From contig JACKCC010000012.1 of the NCBI GenBank assembly GCA_020634245.1, positions 1 through 64,000 on the forward strand: DNA of 64,000 nucleotides, given 5' to 3'. The notes beneath the pieces are model-generated. The model was not told the DNA's origin. It ran no database searches and worked only from the letters and a program-made list of their open reading frames with translations. This DNA comes from Ardenticatenaceae bacterium. Lineage in GTDB: Bacteria > Chloroflexota > Anaerolineae > Promineifilales > Promineifilaceae. Of this stretch, positions 7,916 through 15,937 are shown piece by piece; the stretch's first letter is position 1; every line of letters begins with the position of its first letter. The translations under genes were made by a program, and so were the position numbers.

Positions 7916-8566
7916 ATGACAGATGACATCCGGGTACGCTGCACAGCGACCACTAAATCGGGTAAACAATGCCGAAATTATGCTCAAGCCGGTCAAATCA
8001 CCTGCTACATCCACGCCGGTCAAGTACCATCAGCCGAACCAGACAACAGCGAACTCCGCCAATTGGTGAACGAATTAGATTCCCTGCTGGCCGATTTGAA
8101 AAACTCACTGCCCGAAAGCAGCAGTTCCCCTTATTCACCGGTCCGCTTACTCTCTACCCTGCGGCAAAATCTGGGCAGTTTATCCCCGGAAATGCGGCTG
8201 GGGCTGCTGCAAAACTTTGAAGGCATGACCAAAGAAGATTTGCTCGACATTGAAACCTGGAAAGGTATGGCCTACATGATGAGCTACTCAGCCCGCTTCC
8301 AGGCCGATCAGGCCAGAGAAAAGATGAACGAGCACCTGCCCACGCCGCTCAAACCCGACACCTGGATCAACTTTTTCAAACAGACCCTGGACAAGGTGAC
8401 GCCCGGTGTGGCCAAAGATATTGCCCAAAATCTTCAGGGAGCCACCAAAGAAGATTTGATGGACCCGGATACCTGGAAAGGGGTCTGGTATATGCTCGAT
8501 TATTCGCTGCGTTTTCAGGCAGAACAGTTTAAGCAAAAGCTTACTGGCCAGGATGAGGAAGCGTGA
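7916..8566 (+). CDS. Zinc-knuckle protein with two internal repeats, function unknown
   Basis: A 216-residue protein behind a strong AGGAGGAAAAA ribosome site. The N-terminus carries C9, C19, C30 and H33 (CTATTKSGKQC... and CYIH), the small cysteine-histidine pattern seen in DUF5763-type domains. The rest is helical and holds a direct repeat: residues about 96-137 and 168-209 share LQN-x2-G-x-TKEDL-x-D-x2-TWKG followed by an aromatic, RFQA-type helix. No enzyme motif is seen. The gene stops 6 bases before an SCP2-like gene and is probably co-transcribed with it. Function is unknown; a scaffold or particle-associated role is only a guess. Confidence 0.75.
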   Translation: MTDDIRVRCTATTKSGKQCRNYAQAGQITCYIHAGQVPSAEPDNSELRQLVNELDSLLADLKNSLPESSSSPYSPVRLLSTLRQNLGSLSPEMRLGLLQNFEGMTKEDLLDIETWKGMAYMMSYSARFQADQAREKMNEHLPTPLKPDTWINFFKQTLDKVTPGVAKDIAQNLQGATKEDLMDPDTWKGVWYMLDYSLRFQAEQFKQKLTGQDEEA

Positions 8567-8572
8567 GGCAGT

Positions 8573-8983
8573 ATGCCGGTTTTTGCCACTGATGAGCAAT
8601 TGTATGCCAGCCTGCGGATTTTGTTTGGCCGCATTGAAGCGGAAAATCCACAGGCATCTGACGCCTTGCTCAAATCCCGCCTGTCGTTTCGTTTCCGCTG
8701 CTCGGAACCGGATGCCGTGCTGGTGATTGATGCCCGGCAACGGCCGTTACACATCACGTATGGCCTAAACAATTCCGTTAAACCCGACCTGGATGTCCAG
8801 CTTTCCACCGACACCCTGCACCAAATCCTGCTTGGCCAACTGTCACTGACTAAAGCATTGGGCAGTAAGCAGCTCGTTCCTACCGGCCCGGTGTGGAAAA
8901 CGATGGTCCTGGCCGACCTGTTTCAACATGCCAAGACGATTTACCCGCAGGTTTTACAGGAGCAGGGATTGGGAAGCCTTTAA
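8573..8983 (+). CDS. SCP2-like sterol/lipid-binding domain protein
   Basis: A 136-residue protein matching the SCP2 fold by its pattern: an N-terminal helix, beta strands with FRFRCSEPDAVLVIDARQRP, the stretch DLDVQLSTDTLHQILLGQLS and the closing KTMVLADLF helix. SCP2 domains enclose a hydrophobic ligand such as a fatty acyl chain. No catalytic domain is attached. It begins 6 bases after the zinc-knuckle gene and lies 240 bases before another protein of the same fold. The natural ligand is unknown. Confidence 0.72.
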   Translation: MPVFATDEQLYASLRILFGRIEAENPQASDALLKSRLSFRFRCSEPDAVLVIDARQRPLHITYGLNNSVKPDLDVQLSTDTLHQILLGQLSLTKALGSKQLVPTGPVWKTMVLADLFQHAKTIYPQVLQEQGLGSL

Positions 8984-9080
8984 CTTATCAACAAAAACTC
9001 CGGGAAGTTTTTACGGCCGTTCCCGTTGGCAAACAGAATCGGCTGTGCTATCTTTTATTCATCAATCGTAGTTTACAAAG

Positions 9081-9168
9081 TTAGTAACGATACGGTTTGT
9101 CGAGGTCTGAGCTTGTCGAAGACCGGCTTCCTTCGACAGGCTCAGGGAACAGACCCGGATAGTTACCA
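9081..9168. repeat. Dispersed TTCGACA-type inverted repeat, copy 2
   Basis: CTGAGCTTGTCGAAG (about 9107-9121) faces CTTCGACAGGCTCAG (about 9131-9145), and outer GTAAC/GTTAC ends also pair. It shares its core and its tail with the copy at 4490-4568. Confidence 0.7.
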
Positions 9169-9220
9169 AAATCAAACCACCACACGATGACCTCTTTGAC
9201 AAATCAAAAGGGAGAAAAAT

Positions 9221-9631
9221 ATGGGCATTAAGTTTGCAACCGACGAATGGATCAAGGCCTTAATGGTTGAAGTCAACCAGAGTGAAGCCTATGCCAAAGC
9301 CGCCCAAACCTGGGAAGGTGACTTCTATTTCATCGTAGATCAAGGCGAAGACATTCCCGAAGATGTCTACATGTACATGGATTTGTGGCATGGCCAATGC
9401 CGCGAGGCATATAAAGTTGATAGCCCTAATCAAAAATCACCAGCCTTCCTCATGAACGCCCCGGTTTCCATCTGGAAGCAGGTATTCGAGAAAAAAATCG
9501 ATCCCATTCGCGGCCTCATGTCCGGCAAGCTCAAGCTCAAGGGCAATATGATGAAAGTCATTAAAGCCCCCAAAGCGGCCATCGAACTGGTCGAGTGCTG
9601 CACCAAAATTGACACCGAATATCCAGGATAA
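9221..9631 (+). CDS. SCP2-like sterol/lipid-binding domain protein
   Basis: A 136-residue protein, AAGGGAGAAAAAT before the ATG. It resembles the stand-alone SCP2 group found in anaerobes and archaea: FATDEWIKALMVEVNQSE at the start, a central strand region with MYMDLWHGQC, and the C-terminal GLMSGKLKLKGNMMKVIK lid region. It probably binds a lipid or acyl ligand in the cytosol. A patatin-like phospholipase follows 55 bases later, and another SCP2-like gene precedes it, so this stretch looks like a small lipid-handling neighbourhood. Partnership between these genes is inference. Confidence 0.75.
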   Translation: MGIKFATDEWIKALMVEVNQSEAYAKAAQTWEGDFYFIVDQGEDIPEDVYMYMDLWHGQCREAYKVDSPNQKSPAFLMNAPVSIWKQVFEKKIDPIRGLMSGKLKLKGNMMKVIKAPKAAIELVECCTKIDTEYPG

Positions 9632-9633
9632 CT

Positions 9634-9684
9634 TATCTCATGCGTCATACGTCATGTGTGACGTATGATGCATGACGCATGAGC
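9634..9684. repeat. ATGACG-type inverted simple repeat
   Basis: CTCATGCGTCAT (about 9636-9647) pairs with ATGACGCATGAG (about 9672-9683), with further ACGTCA/TGACGT pairing inside. It directly abuts the patatin start codon. Similar ATGACG/TGACGG units occur at 41752-41795, inside dnaX, and at 48617-48642. Confidence 0.7.
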
Positions 9685-9685
9685 A

Positions 9686-10456
9686 ATGCCTCACACTCGT
9701 AAAAAAATCGGATTAGCCCTGGGGGGCGGTGTCGCCCGCGGCCCGGCCCATATTGGTGTTTTATCCGTTTTGGAGGAAGCCCATATCCCTATTCACTGCG
9801 TATCGGGCACCAGCGCCGGCTCGGTTATTGGCGCTGTTTACTGCGCCGGACTGGAACTAACTCAAATGCGGCATCTGGCCCGGCAAATGACCTGGCAGCA
9901 GATCGCCAACCCGATTTGGCCACATCAAGGTTTGGTAAGCTTCAAACGGATGGAACCCTGGATTGAATCTTATCTTGGTCCCCTGAATCTGGAAGATTTG
10001 CCTGTTCCTATGGCGGCTGTAGCGACCGACGTTTACACTGGCGATCCGGTGATACTGCGTGAAGGGCGGCTGGCAACGGCCGTACGCGCCAGCAGTTCTG
10101 TGCCCGGTGTGGTCGAGCCGGTGGAAATAAACGGCCGTCTCCTCTGCGACGGCGGTATTTCGGCCAACGTCCCCGTCGAGGCTGCCCGGCAGCTAGGCGC
10201 TGATTATGTCATCGGTGTTGACTTGTTTGCCCCGGAATACGATGAACGAGGCGGCCCTTTAGGCGTCGGTTTTTCAGCCATCGAAACCCTCATCCGCAAC
10301 TCAGGCGGCGGCGTCAAAGAAGCCGACTGCCTTATCGTACCCGCCATCGACGACCACAGTTACCTGCGCTTCGCCCAAGGCGACGTCTACATTGCCCTGG
10401 GAGAAGCCGCCGCCCGGCAAAAACTCCCCCAAATCCTGGCCGACCTGAACCTGTAA
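9686..10456 (+). CDS. Patatin-like phospholipase (RssA-type)
   Basis: A 256-residue serine hydrolase. It has the oxyanion loop LGGGVARGPAHIGVL, the nucleophile elbow GTSAGS and the DGG of the catalytic aspartate in LLCDGGISANVPVEAAR. These three motifs define patatin-like acyl hydrolases, which use a Ser-Asp dyad. No signal peptide is present, so it is cytosolic or membrane-associated from inside. Substrate is unknown. An inverted simple repeat abuts the ATG and leaves no clear ribosome-binding site. Confidence 0.88.
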   Translation: MPHTRKKIGLALGGGVARGPAHIGVLSVLEEAHIPIHCVSGTSAGSVIGAVYCAGLELTQMRHLARQMTWQQIANPIWPHQGLVSFKRMEPWIESYLGPLNLEDLPVPMAAVATDVYTGDPVILREGRLATAVRASSSVPGVVEPVEINGRLLCDGGISANVPVEAARQLGADYVIGVDLFAPEYDERGGPLGVGFSAIETLIRNSGGGVKEADCLIVPAIDDHSYLRFAQGDVYIALGEAAARQKLPQILADLNL

Positions 10457-10486
10457 CAGCCAACTGACTGACAAATCTCAGAATTC

Positions 10487-10562
10487 ACCGCAAAGAACGC
10501 CAAGATCGCAAAGATTTTCCTTTGGTATTTTCTTTGCGTTCTCTGCGCTCTTTGCGGTTAGA
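10487..10562. repeat. ACCGCAAAG-type inverted repeat, copy 1
   Basis: ACCGCAAAGAACGCCAAGA at the left faces CTTTGCGTTCTCTGCGCTC and TTTGCGGTTA at the right. It lies between the convergent patatin and birA genes, so it may end both transcripts. Relatives lie at 14996-15067, 58825-58856 and 60047-60132. Confidence 0.75.
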
Positions 10563-10600
10563 TAAGTTTTGCCAGTTAATCAACCTTTAACTGCTAGACA

Positions 10601-11407
10601 TTAGCGCAGCGTTATATCCCCGGCGGCAATCGTGTGCAGGTCACCCGCCTCATCCCGAACCAGCAAGCGCCCCCACTCATCACAGCCTTCGGCCAGCCCT
10701 TGAATTGGCTGCCCGGCACGGCCGTTCCTCACCTGCACATGCTGACCAATCGTGACCATCCGCCTCTGCCAGGCAGGCTGCGGCGACCGGCCCTGTTCAG
10801 CCTGTTCGTAACCCATTTCCAAACGCTGCAAAAATTCAACCAACAAATCCAACCGCGAGATGCGCTTTCCGGCAGCGACAAGCAAACTAGTTGCAGGTAC
10901 AGCCGTTTCCGGCATCTGCTCCACCGGAATGTTGACGTTGATACCAATACCCAAAATGATGCTGGCAAAACGGCCGTTTTCCCCCATCTCACCCTCCAGC
11001 AGCAGCCCGCCAAACTTGTGCCATACTCCCGCCAAAGACACAACCAAATCGTTGGGCCACTTCACCCCCACCGTCAAGCTGGTTGCCGTTTCTACCGCTT
11101 CAGCGGCGGCTACACTGGCCAGCATCGTCAGCCACTGCGCCTGTTCCGGCGGCCATTCAGGACGAAACAACAACGACAACAACAGCGAACTGCCCGGCGG
11201 AGCCAGCCAGCGCCGCTGCAAACGCCCCCGCCCCTGGCTCTGATAGTCAGTTAGGAACACGGTTCCGGCTGGCAGCAGCGGATCACTTGCCGCCTCTTTC
11301 AAGGCATCGTTGGTTGAACCAATTTGCTCAAAAAACCGGTAAGTTTGCCCCAGCCAGCGTGTGGGTAAGATTGTGAGTACGGCCGTTGCCCGCAAATCAT
11401 CCATCAT
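10601..11407 (-). CDS. birA: Biotin--[acetyl-CoA-carboxylase] ligase
   Basis: Attaches biotin to the carboxyl carrier protein via biotinyl-AMP. I choose the ATG at 11407 (MMDDLRATAVL), 268 residues; the longer frame to 11458 would read through a hairpin repeat. Motifs are the biotin-binding QSQGRGRLQRRWLAPPGSS and VKWPNDLVV, then a small C-terminal domain near QGLAEGCDEWGRLLV. There is no N-terminal helix-turn-helix, so this is a monofunctional ligase rather than a repressor. A perfect TATAAT lies only 6 bases before the start codon, pointing to a leaderless message. Confidence 0.9.
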   Translation of the reverse strand: MMDDLRATAVLTILPTRWLGQTYRFFEQIGSTNDALKEAASDPLLPAGTVFLTDYQSQGRGRLQRRWLAPPGSSLLLSLLFRPEWPPEQAQWLTMLASVAAAEAVETATSLTVGVKWPNDLVVSLAGVWHKFGGLLLEGEMGENGRFASIILGIGINVNIPVEQMPETAVPATSLLVAAGKRISRLDLLVEFLQRLEMGYEQAEQGRSPQPAWQRRMVTIGQHVQVRNGRAGQPIQGLAEGCDEWGRLLVRDEAGDLHTIAAGDITLR

Positions 11408-11413
11408 CACGCC

Positions 11414-11419
11414 ATTATA
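11414..11419 (-). promoter_or_regulatory. -10 element giving a probable leaderless birA transcript
   Basis: TATAAT on the minus strand ends 6 bases before the birA ATG. Since transcription starts about 7 bases after the -10, the start would fall on or next to the ATG. No clear ribosome site is present, in agreement. The -35 is weak. Confidence 0.5.
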
Positions 11420-11438
11420 CCAACATCTCGTACATCTA

Positions 11439-11503
11439 TAGTGCCAGGCACGGGGCAAACAACGCGGGCCAATAAAAGCCTTTACGCCCCGTACCTGGCG
11501 CTA
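11439..11503. repeat. Inverted repeat (AGTGCCAGGCAC family), copy 2
   Basis: Arms 11439-11456 (TAGTGCCAGGCACGGGGC) and 11486-11503 pair with only two changes, both compatible with G-U pairing in RNA. It lies between the divergent birA and S1 genes. It is related to the copy at 7774-7836. Confidence 0.75.
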
Positions 11504-11525
11504 CAAGCTGCTTAAGATTTTCCGG

Positions 11526-11553
11526 TTGACAGGTTGTCGTCATCGCCTATAAT
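11526..11553 (+). promoter_or_regulatory. Strong sigma-70 promoter of the S1-domain gene
   Basis: Perfect TTGACA (11526-11531) and perfect TATAAT (11548-11553) with a 16-base spacer. Transcription should begin near 11560, leaving a leader of about 95 bases before the ATG at 11655. It is the best consensus promoter in the window and suits a highly expressed gene. Confidence 0.8.
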
Positions 11554-11654
11554 TGTCATAAGGTACTAATTAGTCCAGCAAGTTACCCCCCAAATCCCTC
11601 GATAGCGCACGCTATCAATGCAAAAGAGAAGTGGAAGAGCGAGAGTAGTGGAAA

Positions 11655-12656
11655 ATGAGTCCTGACAATTCGATAAACAGTCATATCGGGCAATCCCTTG
11701 ATGATTCTTATTGGCAGGCGCTATTTGCGCAAGAAGAATCTGTAGCCGAGCTTATTGTATTTCCTGATCCGGAAGACCTGTTCTGTTCAGAAAATGGGCA
11801 AAGCAGCCAGACCCACCATACCGTTGAAACATTACCGCGGAAAGACAAAAACCCCTGGCAAACAGCCCAAACCATTTTTGATGACGATGAAACGCTGGAA
11901 CTGCCAGTGACCGGCTACAACAAAGGCGGGCTTCTCGTTTACTGGAACGGGTTGCAAGGATTTGTACCTGCCTCTCAATTAACCGATTTCCCCCAATTTC
12001 ATTTTGAAGTTGAACGAACCAGAGCCTTAAAAAATTGGCTTCACAAAACACTCAAACTTAAAATCGTCGAATTAAACGCAAAAACCAACCGCCTCATCTT
12101 CTCCGAAAGAGCGGCCGGTGTCACGGCCAAAGATCGAGAGCAATTATTTGAAGAAATTTGCCCCGGTGACCATCTGGATGGTGTAATCACCAATCTGACT
12201 AACTTCGGTGCATTTGTGGATTTAGGTGGAGCCGAGGGCCTCATTCACATCTCTGAGCTGTCCTGGAGCCGTGTCATCCACCCCAGTGACATCGTTCAAC
12301 CGGGCCAATCCGTCTCCGTCATGGTGATGAACGTAGACCGTGAGCAAGATCGGATTGCCTTGAGCTTGAAACGGCTCAAAGCGGACCCCTGGCACAATGT
12401 GGAAAAGCGCTACAAACCCGGACAGTTGGTAACCGGTGTCGTTAACAACATTGTCAACTTTGGCGCATTTGTCCAGTTGGAAGATGAGCTGGAGGGCCTC
12501 ATCCACATTTCTGAATTGGCTGAAGGTTCTTTTTTACACCCGCGTAATGTGGTCCAAAAAGGGCAGGAAGTCACCACCCGCATCCTCACCGTGGACGGTC
12601 CGGCCAAACGGTTGGCGCTCAGCTTGCGCTTGAACGGGGACTCGTTTGAACCATAA
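11655..12656 (+). CDS. S1 RNA-binding domain protein, ribosomal protein S1-like
   Basis: A 333-residue protein with three S1 repeats after an acidic N-terminal region: a divergent one at about 85-165 (GFVPASQLTDF), then two good ones at about 168-242 (TNFGAFVDLGGAEGLIHISE) and 252-326 (VNFGAFVQLEDELEGLIHIS). S1 domains bind single-stranded RNA, and multi-repeat proteins of this kind serve as ribosomal protein S1 in many phyla. The consensus promoter supports high expression. Three repeats is fewer than the six of enterobacterial S1, so I call it S1-like and leave the symbol empty. Confidence 0.82.
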   Translation: MSPDNSINSHIGQSLDDSYWQALFAQEESVAELIVFPDPEDLFCSENGQSSQTHHTVETLPRKDKNPWQTAQTIFDDDETLELPVTGYNKGGLLVYWNGLQGFVPASQLTDFPQFHFEVERTRALKNWLHKTLKLKIVELNAKTNRLIFSERAAGVTAKDREQLFEEICPGDHLDGVITNLTNFGAFVDLGGAEGLIHISELSWSRVIHPSDIVQPGQSVSVMVMNVDREQDRIALSLKRLKADPWHNVEKRYKPGQLVTGVVNNIVNFGAFVQLEDELEGLIHISELAEGSFLHPRNVVQKGQEVTTRILTVDGPAKRLALSLRLNGDSFEP

Positions 12657-12659
12657 TTG

Positions 12660-12748
12660 TTGGTAAATAGCAGTTGGTAGCTGGTAGCTGGCCGCTGGTG
12701 GTCAGGAAATAACCAGCAGCCAACGACCAGCAGCCAACAACCAGCTTT
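12660..12748. repeat. CCAGCAAC-type simple hairpin repeat, copy 1
   Basis: Units such as AGTTGGTAGCTGGTAGCTGG on the left mirror CCAGCAGCCAACGACCAGC on the right, giving a long imperfect hairpin. It fills the whole gap between the S1 gene and ftsK and abuts the ftsK start. Others of this family lie at 21766-21803, 44484-44548 and 55203-55235. Confidence 0.75.
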
Positions 12749-12750
12749 TT

Positions 12751-14994
12751 ATGGCCCGCTCTAAATCCACGAAATCGACGAGTAGTCGCTCCAATAAACG
12801 ACAGCCAACTCCACCTCCCCCTACCTGGGATGAACAACTTATAAACCGGCTAATGCCCTGGCGGATGGAAATTGCGGCGACGGTGGTTTTTATTCTGGCC
12901 ATCGTCACGTTTCTGGCGCTGCCGGGATGGACATCAGCCGGATGGCTGGGCTGGTGGACGAATTTGCTGCGGCAAACTTTCGGCTGGGGAGCCTATACAC
13001 TGGCGTTGTCGGTGGCAGCGGCGAGTTTGCATGTGGGGTTACGAAAGGTGGAACGGCCGTATCACATCCGTACCAACCAGGTCATCGGCATCGAACTCAT
13101 CCTGCTCACCGCCCTGCCCCTCAGCCACCAACTAACCGGGGCCAGCCTGCCCGATGCTTACCTGGGTAAAGGGGGCGGCCTTGTGGGCTGGGCGCTTTCC
13201 GAACCCCTGCGCGACTTCTTCGGCCCGTTTCTGACCACCCTATTTTACTTTAGCCTGCTGGCTTACGGAACAGCCCTTGTTACCGGCTTCGGGTGGAATG
13301 ATCTGCTGAACAGCCTTAACACGATCTCTTTACGGCTGCGGTTATGGTCACAACGCATTGCTCCAATTGAAGTTGAGGAAGAAGAAATCGTGGACATCGT
13401 GGGCACAGCCACACGTTTGCCGCAATCTAATTTGCCCAACGAAGCTGATGAAACCGACGAACTGATCATCATCAACGATTCCGCCCCCGACCAACCTTAT
13501 CAGCACCGCCGCGACCCGCGCCTGCCGCCGCTGGACATCCTGGAAACCGGAGGCGTGGCCGCTTTGAATCAAAACGAAATCGACGCAAAAAAACAAATCA
13601 TCGAGCAAACCCTGGCCGATTTTGGCCTACCGGCCGAAGTGACCGAAATTCGGCGCGGCCCGGCCGTGACCCAGTTTGGCGTGCTGCCCGGCTACATCGA
13701 CAAGCCCGGCCCCGACGGTGAAACCCGGCAGCAAAAAGTCCGCATCGGTCAGATTGCCTCGCTGCAAAAAGATTTAACTCTGGCCTTGGCTGCACCCCGG
13801 CTGCGCATTCAAGCGCCCGTTCCCGGACGCGGCGTCGTCGGTATTGAAGTACCCAATGACGAAATCAGCATTGTGCGGCTGCGCCCCGTTATCGAATCAG
13901 AGAGTTTCTACAAACTTAAATCGCCGCTGGCCGCCGGATTGGGCCGCGATGTCTCCGGTGCATCAATCTCCTTTGATCTGGCCAAACTGCCCCATTTGCT
14001 GGTAGCCGGAACAACCGGCTCTGGTAAATCGGTCTGCATCAATGCCATTATTTCCTGCCTCATTTTCAACAACACGCCAGAAGATTTGAATCTGGTGATG
14101 ATTGACCCTAAAAAGGTAGAGTTGATCCGCTTCAACGGCGTGCCGCATCTCATTGGCCGGGTAGAAACCGAAGCCGACCGGGCCGTGGGTGTCTTGCGCT
14201 GGCTGACGGCGGAAATGGACCGCCGCTACGAAATGTTCACCCAGGTAGGGGCCAGAAATTTGGGCGGTTACAACCGCAAAATCGCCCGGCGTAAGGATGT
14301 GAAAAAGCTGCCCCACGTCGCCGTGTTCATCGACGAGCTGGCCGATTTGATGCATACCTATCCCGGCGACGTGGAACGTACCCTCTGTCGCCTGGCTCAG
14401 ATGGCACGGGCGACGGGGATTCATTTGATGGTGGCAACGCAACGGCCGTCTACCGACGTCATCACCGGCCTTATCAAAGCCAACTTCCCGGCCCGCCTTT
14501 CCTTCGCTGTCGCTTCCGGCATCGATTCACGCGTCATTCTGGACACGGTCGGTGCGGAGCATCTGCTGGGCAAAGGCGACCTGCTTTTCCTGCCGCCCGA
14601 TGCCAATGCTCCCATGCGCATTCAGGGCGTTTTTGTAAATGATTTGGAAATCGAGCGCATCGTCAACCATTGGCAAAAAGCGATGCCCGATTTTGAACCG
14701 GCCCCCGCTCCCTGGGAAGACCTCATTGCCCGCCATGCCCTGCTGGACGAAACCGACAGCCTGTTGGAACAAGCCATCGAAATCGTACAAAAACAGGATT
14801 ACGTCTCCACGTCGTTTTTGCAGCGGCGGCTGCGGGTTGGCTATCCGCGGGCAGCGCGCATCATGGAGCATTTATACGAGATGGGGCTGGTGGAGGACCC
14901 GAAAGCAGGCGGCAAAACGCGGCGCACAAATATTGACGAGAGTGTCGATGACCCGTTGGGGGACTACTTAGCCCAGCAAGACGAAGAAGATTAA
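12751..14994 (+). CDS. ftsK: DNA translocase FtsK/SpoIIIE
   Basis: A 747-residue ATP-driven DNA pump that clears chromosome ends from the division septum. Order: a basic, Ser/Thr-rich head, about four membrane helices (about 38-190), an acidic linker, the alpha-beta motor and a C-terminal winged-helix gamma domain. Walker A is GTTGSGKSV near residue 420 and Walker B is AVFIDELADLM near 525; ATQRPSTDVITG is the conserved motor motif. The gamma domain (DYVSTSFLQRRLRVGYPRAA) reads polar DNA signals in known systems. No clear ribosome site is seen, because a repeat abuts the start. Confidence 0.94.
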   Translation: MARSKSTKSTSSRSNKRQPTPPPPTWDEQLINRLMPWRMEIAATVVFILAIVTFLALPGWTSAGWLGWWTNLLRQTFGWGAYTLALSVAAASLHVGLRKVERPYHIRTNQVIGIELILLTALPLSHQLTGASLPDAYLGKGGGLVGWALSEPLRDFFGPFLTTLFYFSLLAYGTALVTGFGWNDLLNSLNTISLRLRLWSQRIAPIEVEEEEIVDIVGTATRLPQSNLPNEADETDELIIINDSAPDQPYQHRRDPRLPPLDILETGGVAALNQNEIDAKKQIIEQTLADFGLPAEVTEIRRGPAVTQFGVLPGYIDKPGPDGETRQQKVRIGQIASLQKDLTLALAAPRLRIQAPVPGRGVVGIEVPNDEISIVRLRPVIESESFYKLKSPLAAGLGRDVSGASISFDLAKLPHLLVAGTTGSGKSVCINAIISCLIFNNTPEDLNLVMIDPKKVELIRFNGVPHLIGRVETEADRAVGVLRWLTAEMDRRYEMFTQVGARNLGGYNRKIARRKDVKKLPHVAVFIDELADLMHTYPGDVERTLCRLAQMARATGIHLMVATQRPSTDVITGLIKANFPARLSFAVASGIDSRVILDTVGAEHLLGKGDLLFLPPDANAPMRIQGVFVNDLEIERIVNHWQKAMPDFEPAPAPWEDLIARHALLDETDSLLEQAIEIVQKQDYVSTSFLQRRLRVGYPRAARIMEHLYEMGLVEDPKAGGKTRRTNIDESVDDPLGDYLAQQDEED

Positions 14995-14995
14995 A

Positions 14996-15067
14996 ACCGC
15001 AAAGCGCGCAGAGGCCACAAAGATATTTTCTGTCATTACGTTGCGCTCTTCGCGTTCTTTGCGGTAA
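14996..15067. repeat. ACCGCAAAG-type inverted repeat, copy 2
   Basis: AACCGCAAAGCGCGCAGAGG faces GCGCTCTTCGCGTTCTTTGC, an imperfect hairpin between ftsK and the DUF72 gene. Its right arm ends about 10 bases before the DUF72 start codon. Confidence 0.72.
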
Positions 15068-15076
15068 GATGTTTCC

Positions 15077-15862
15077 ATGAACAACTGGTATTTGGGCACG
15101 ATGGGTTTTGGCTACAAGGAGTGGGTGGGCGCGTTTTACCCTGCCGGAATGCAGTCACGCAGCTTTTTAGCCCATTACAGCCAGTTTTTTAACGCCGTGG
15201 AAATCGACACCACATTTTACGGCATCCCCAGCGTGGCCCAAGTGATGCGCTGGACGGCCGTTACTCCGCCTGATTTCGCCTTTTGTGTCAAAACGCCGCG
15301 CCACATCACCCACGAACTGCGGCTGGTCAACGCCATGGAGCCGATGCAGGAATTTCTGGAAGTTGTCAGCCTGCTGGAAGAAAAGCTGCACGTTGTCCTT
15401 ATCCAGTTCCCGCCCGATTTCGATTACGCCAATTTCAACAACGTACGCACCTTTTTGAAGGAACTACCTCTCGATTACCGCTTTGCCATCGAATTCCGTC
15501 ACCGCTCCTGGGATACGCCGGGCACGGCCGTACTCCTGGCCGACCATGATATTGCCTGGGTATCAGCCGACAACATTCACATGCCCCGACAGGTCAGACA
15601 AACCACCGATGCCATCTATTTGCGTTTCATCGGCCCACACGGTCAGTTTGCTACAAAAGATAAGGAATTGGTAGACAAAACGGCCGTTCTGCAAACCTGG
15701 TACCAACATCTCCAACCCCATCTGGATGAAGTGGATGCCGTCTACGGCTTCTTCAACAACGATTATTCCGGCTTCTCGCCCAAGACGTGCAACCGGTTTA
15801 AGGAGATTGTGGGCGTGGGTGGGGATGAGATACGGCCGTTGCAGCAAGGCCGCCTGTTTTGA
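15077..15862 (+). CDS. DUF72 (YecE-like) protein
   Basis: A 261-residue protein of the widespread DUF72 family, a TIM-barrel-like fold of unknown activity. Signature stretches are GTMGFGYKEWVGAFYP at the start, FNAVEIDTTFYGIPS, FAFCVKTPRHITHE, RFAIEFRHRSW and the C-terminal VYGFFNNDYSGFSP. The charged residues lining these blocks look like an enzyme site, but no substrate is established to my knowledge. Length is normal. The start follows a hairpin repeat directly, without a clear ribosome site. Confidence 0.88.
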   Translation: MNNWYLGTMGFGYKEWVGAFYPAGMQSRSFLAHYSQFFNAVEIDTTFYGIPSVAQVMRWTAVTPPDFAFCVKTPRHITHELRLVNAMEPMQEFLEVVSLLEEKLHVVLIQFPPDFDYANFNNVRTFLKELPLDYRFAIEFRHRSWDTPGTAVLLADHDIAWVSADNIHMPRQVRQTTDAIYLRFIGPHGQFATKDKELVDKTAVLQTWYQHLQPHLDEVDAVYGFFNNDYSGFSPKTCNRFKEIVGVGGDEIRPLQQGRLF

Positions 15863-15901
15863 GAGAAAATGGGAGGATATTCTCACTAATTCATTGCCAG
15901 C

Positions 15902-15934
15902 TATTTGGGGAAACGGCCGTTTACTTTGTGATGG
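15902..15934. repeat. Imperfect direct repeat, left copy, flanking the HEPN-like gene
   Basis: TATTTGGGGAAACGGCCGTT and the following TACTTTGTG match 16749-16776 (TATTTGGGAAACTGCCATTT, then ACTTTATG) with about four changes and one gap. The two copies bracket the HEPN-like gene. This copy holds the ACGGCCGT palindrome; the other has the altered ACTGCCAT. Confidence 0.6.
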
Positions 15935-15937
15935 TCA

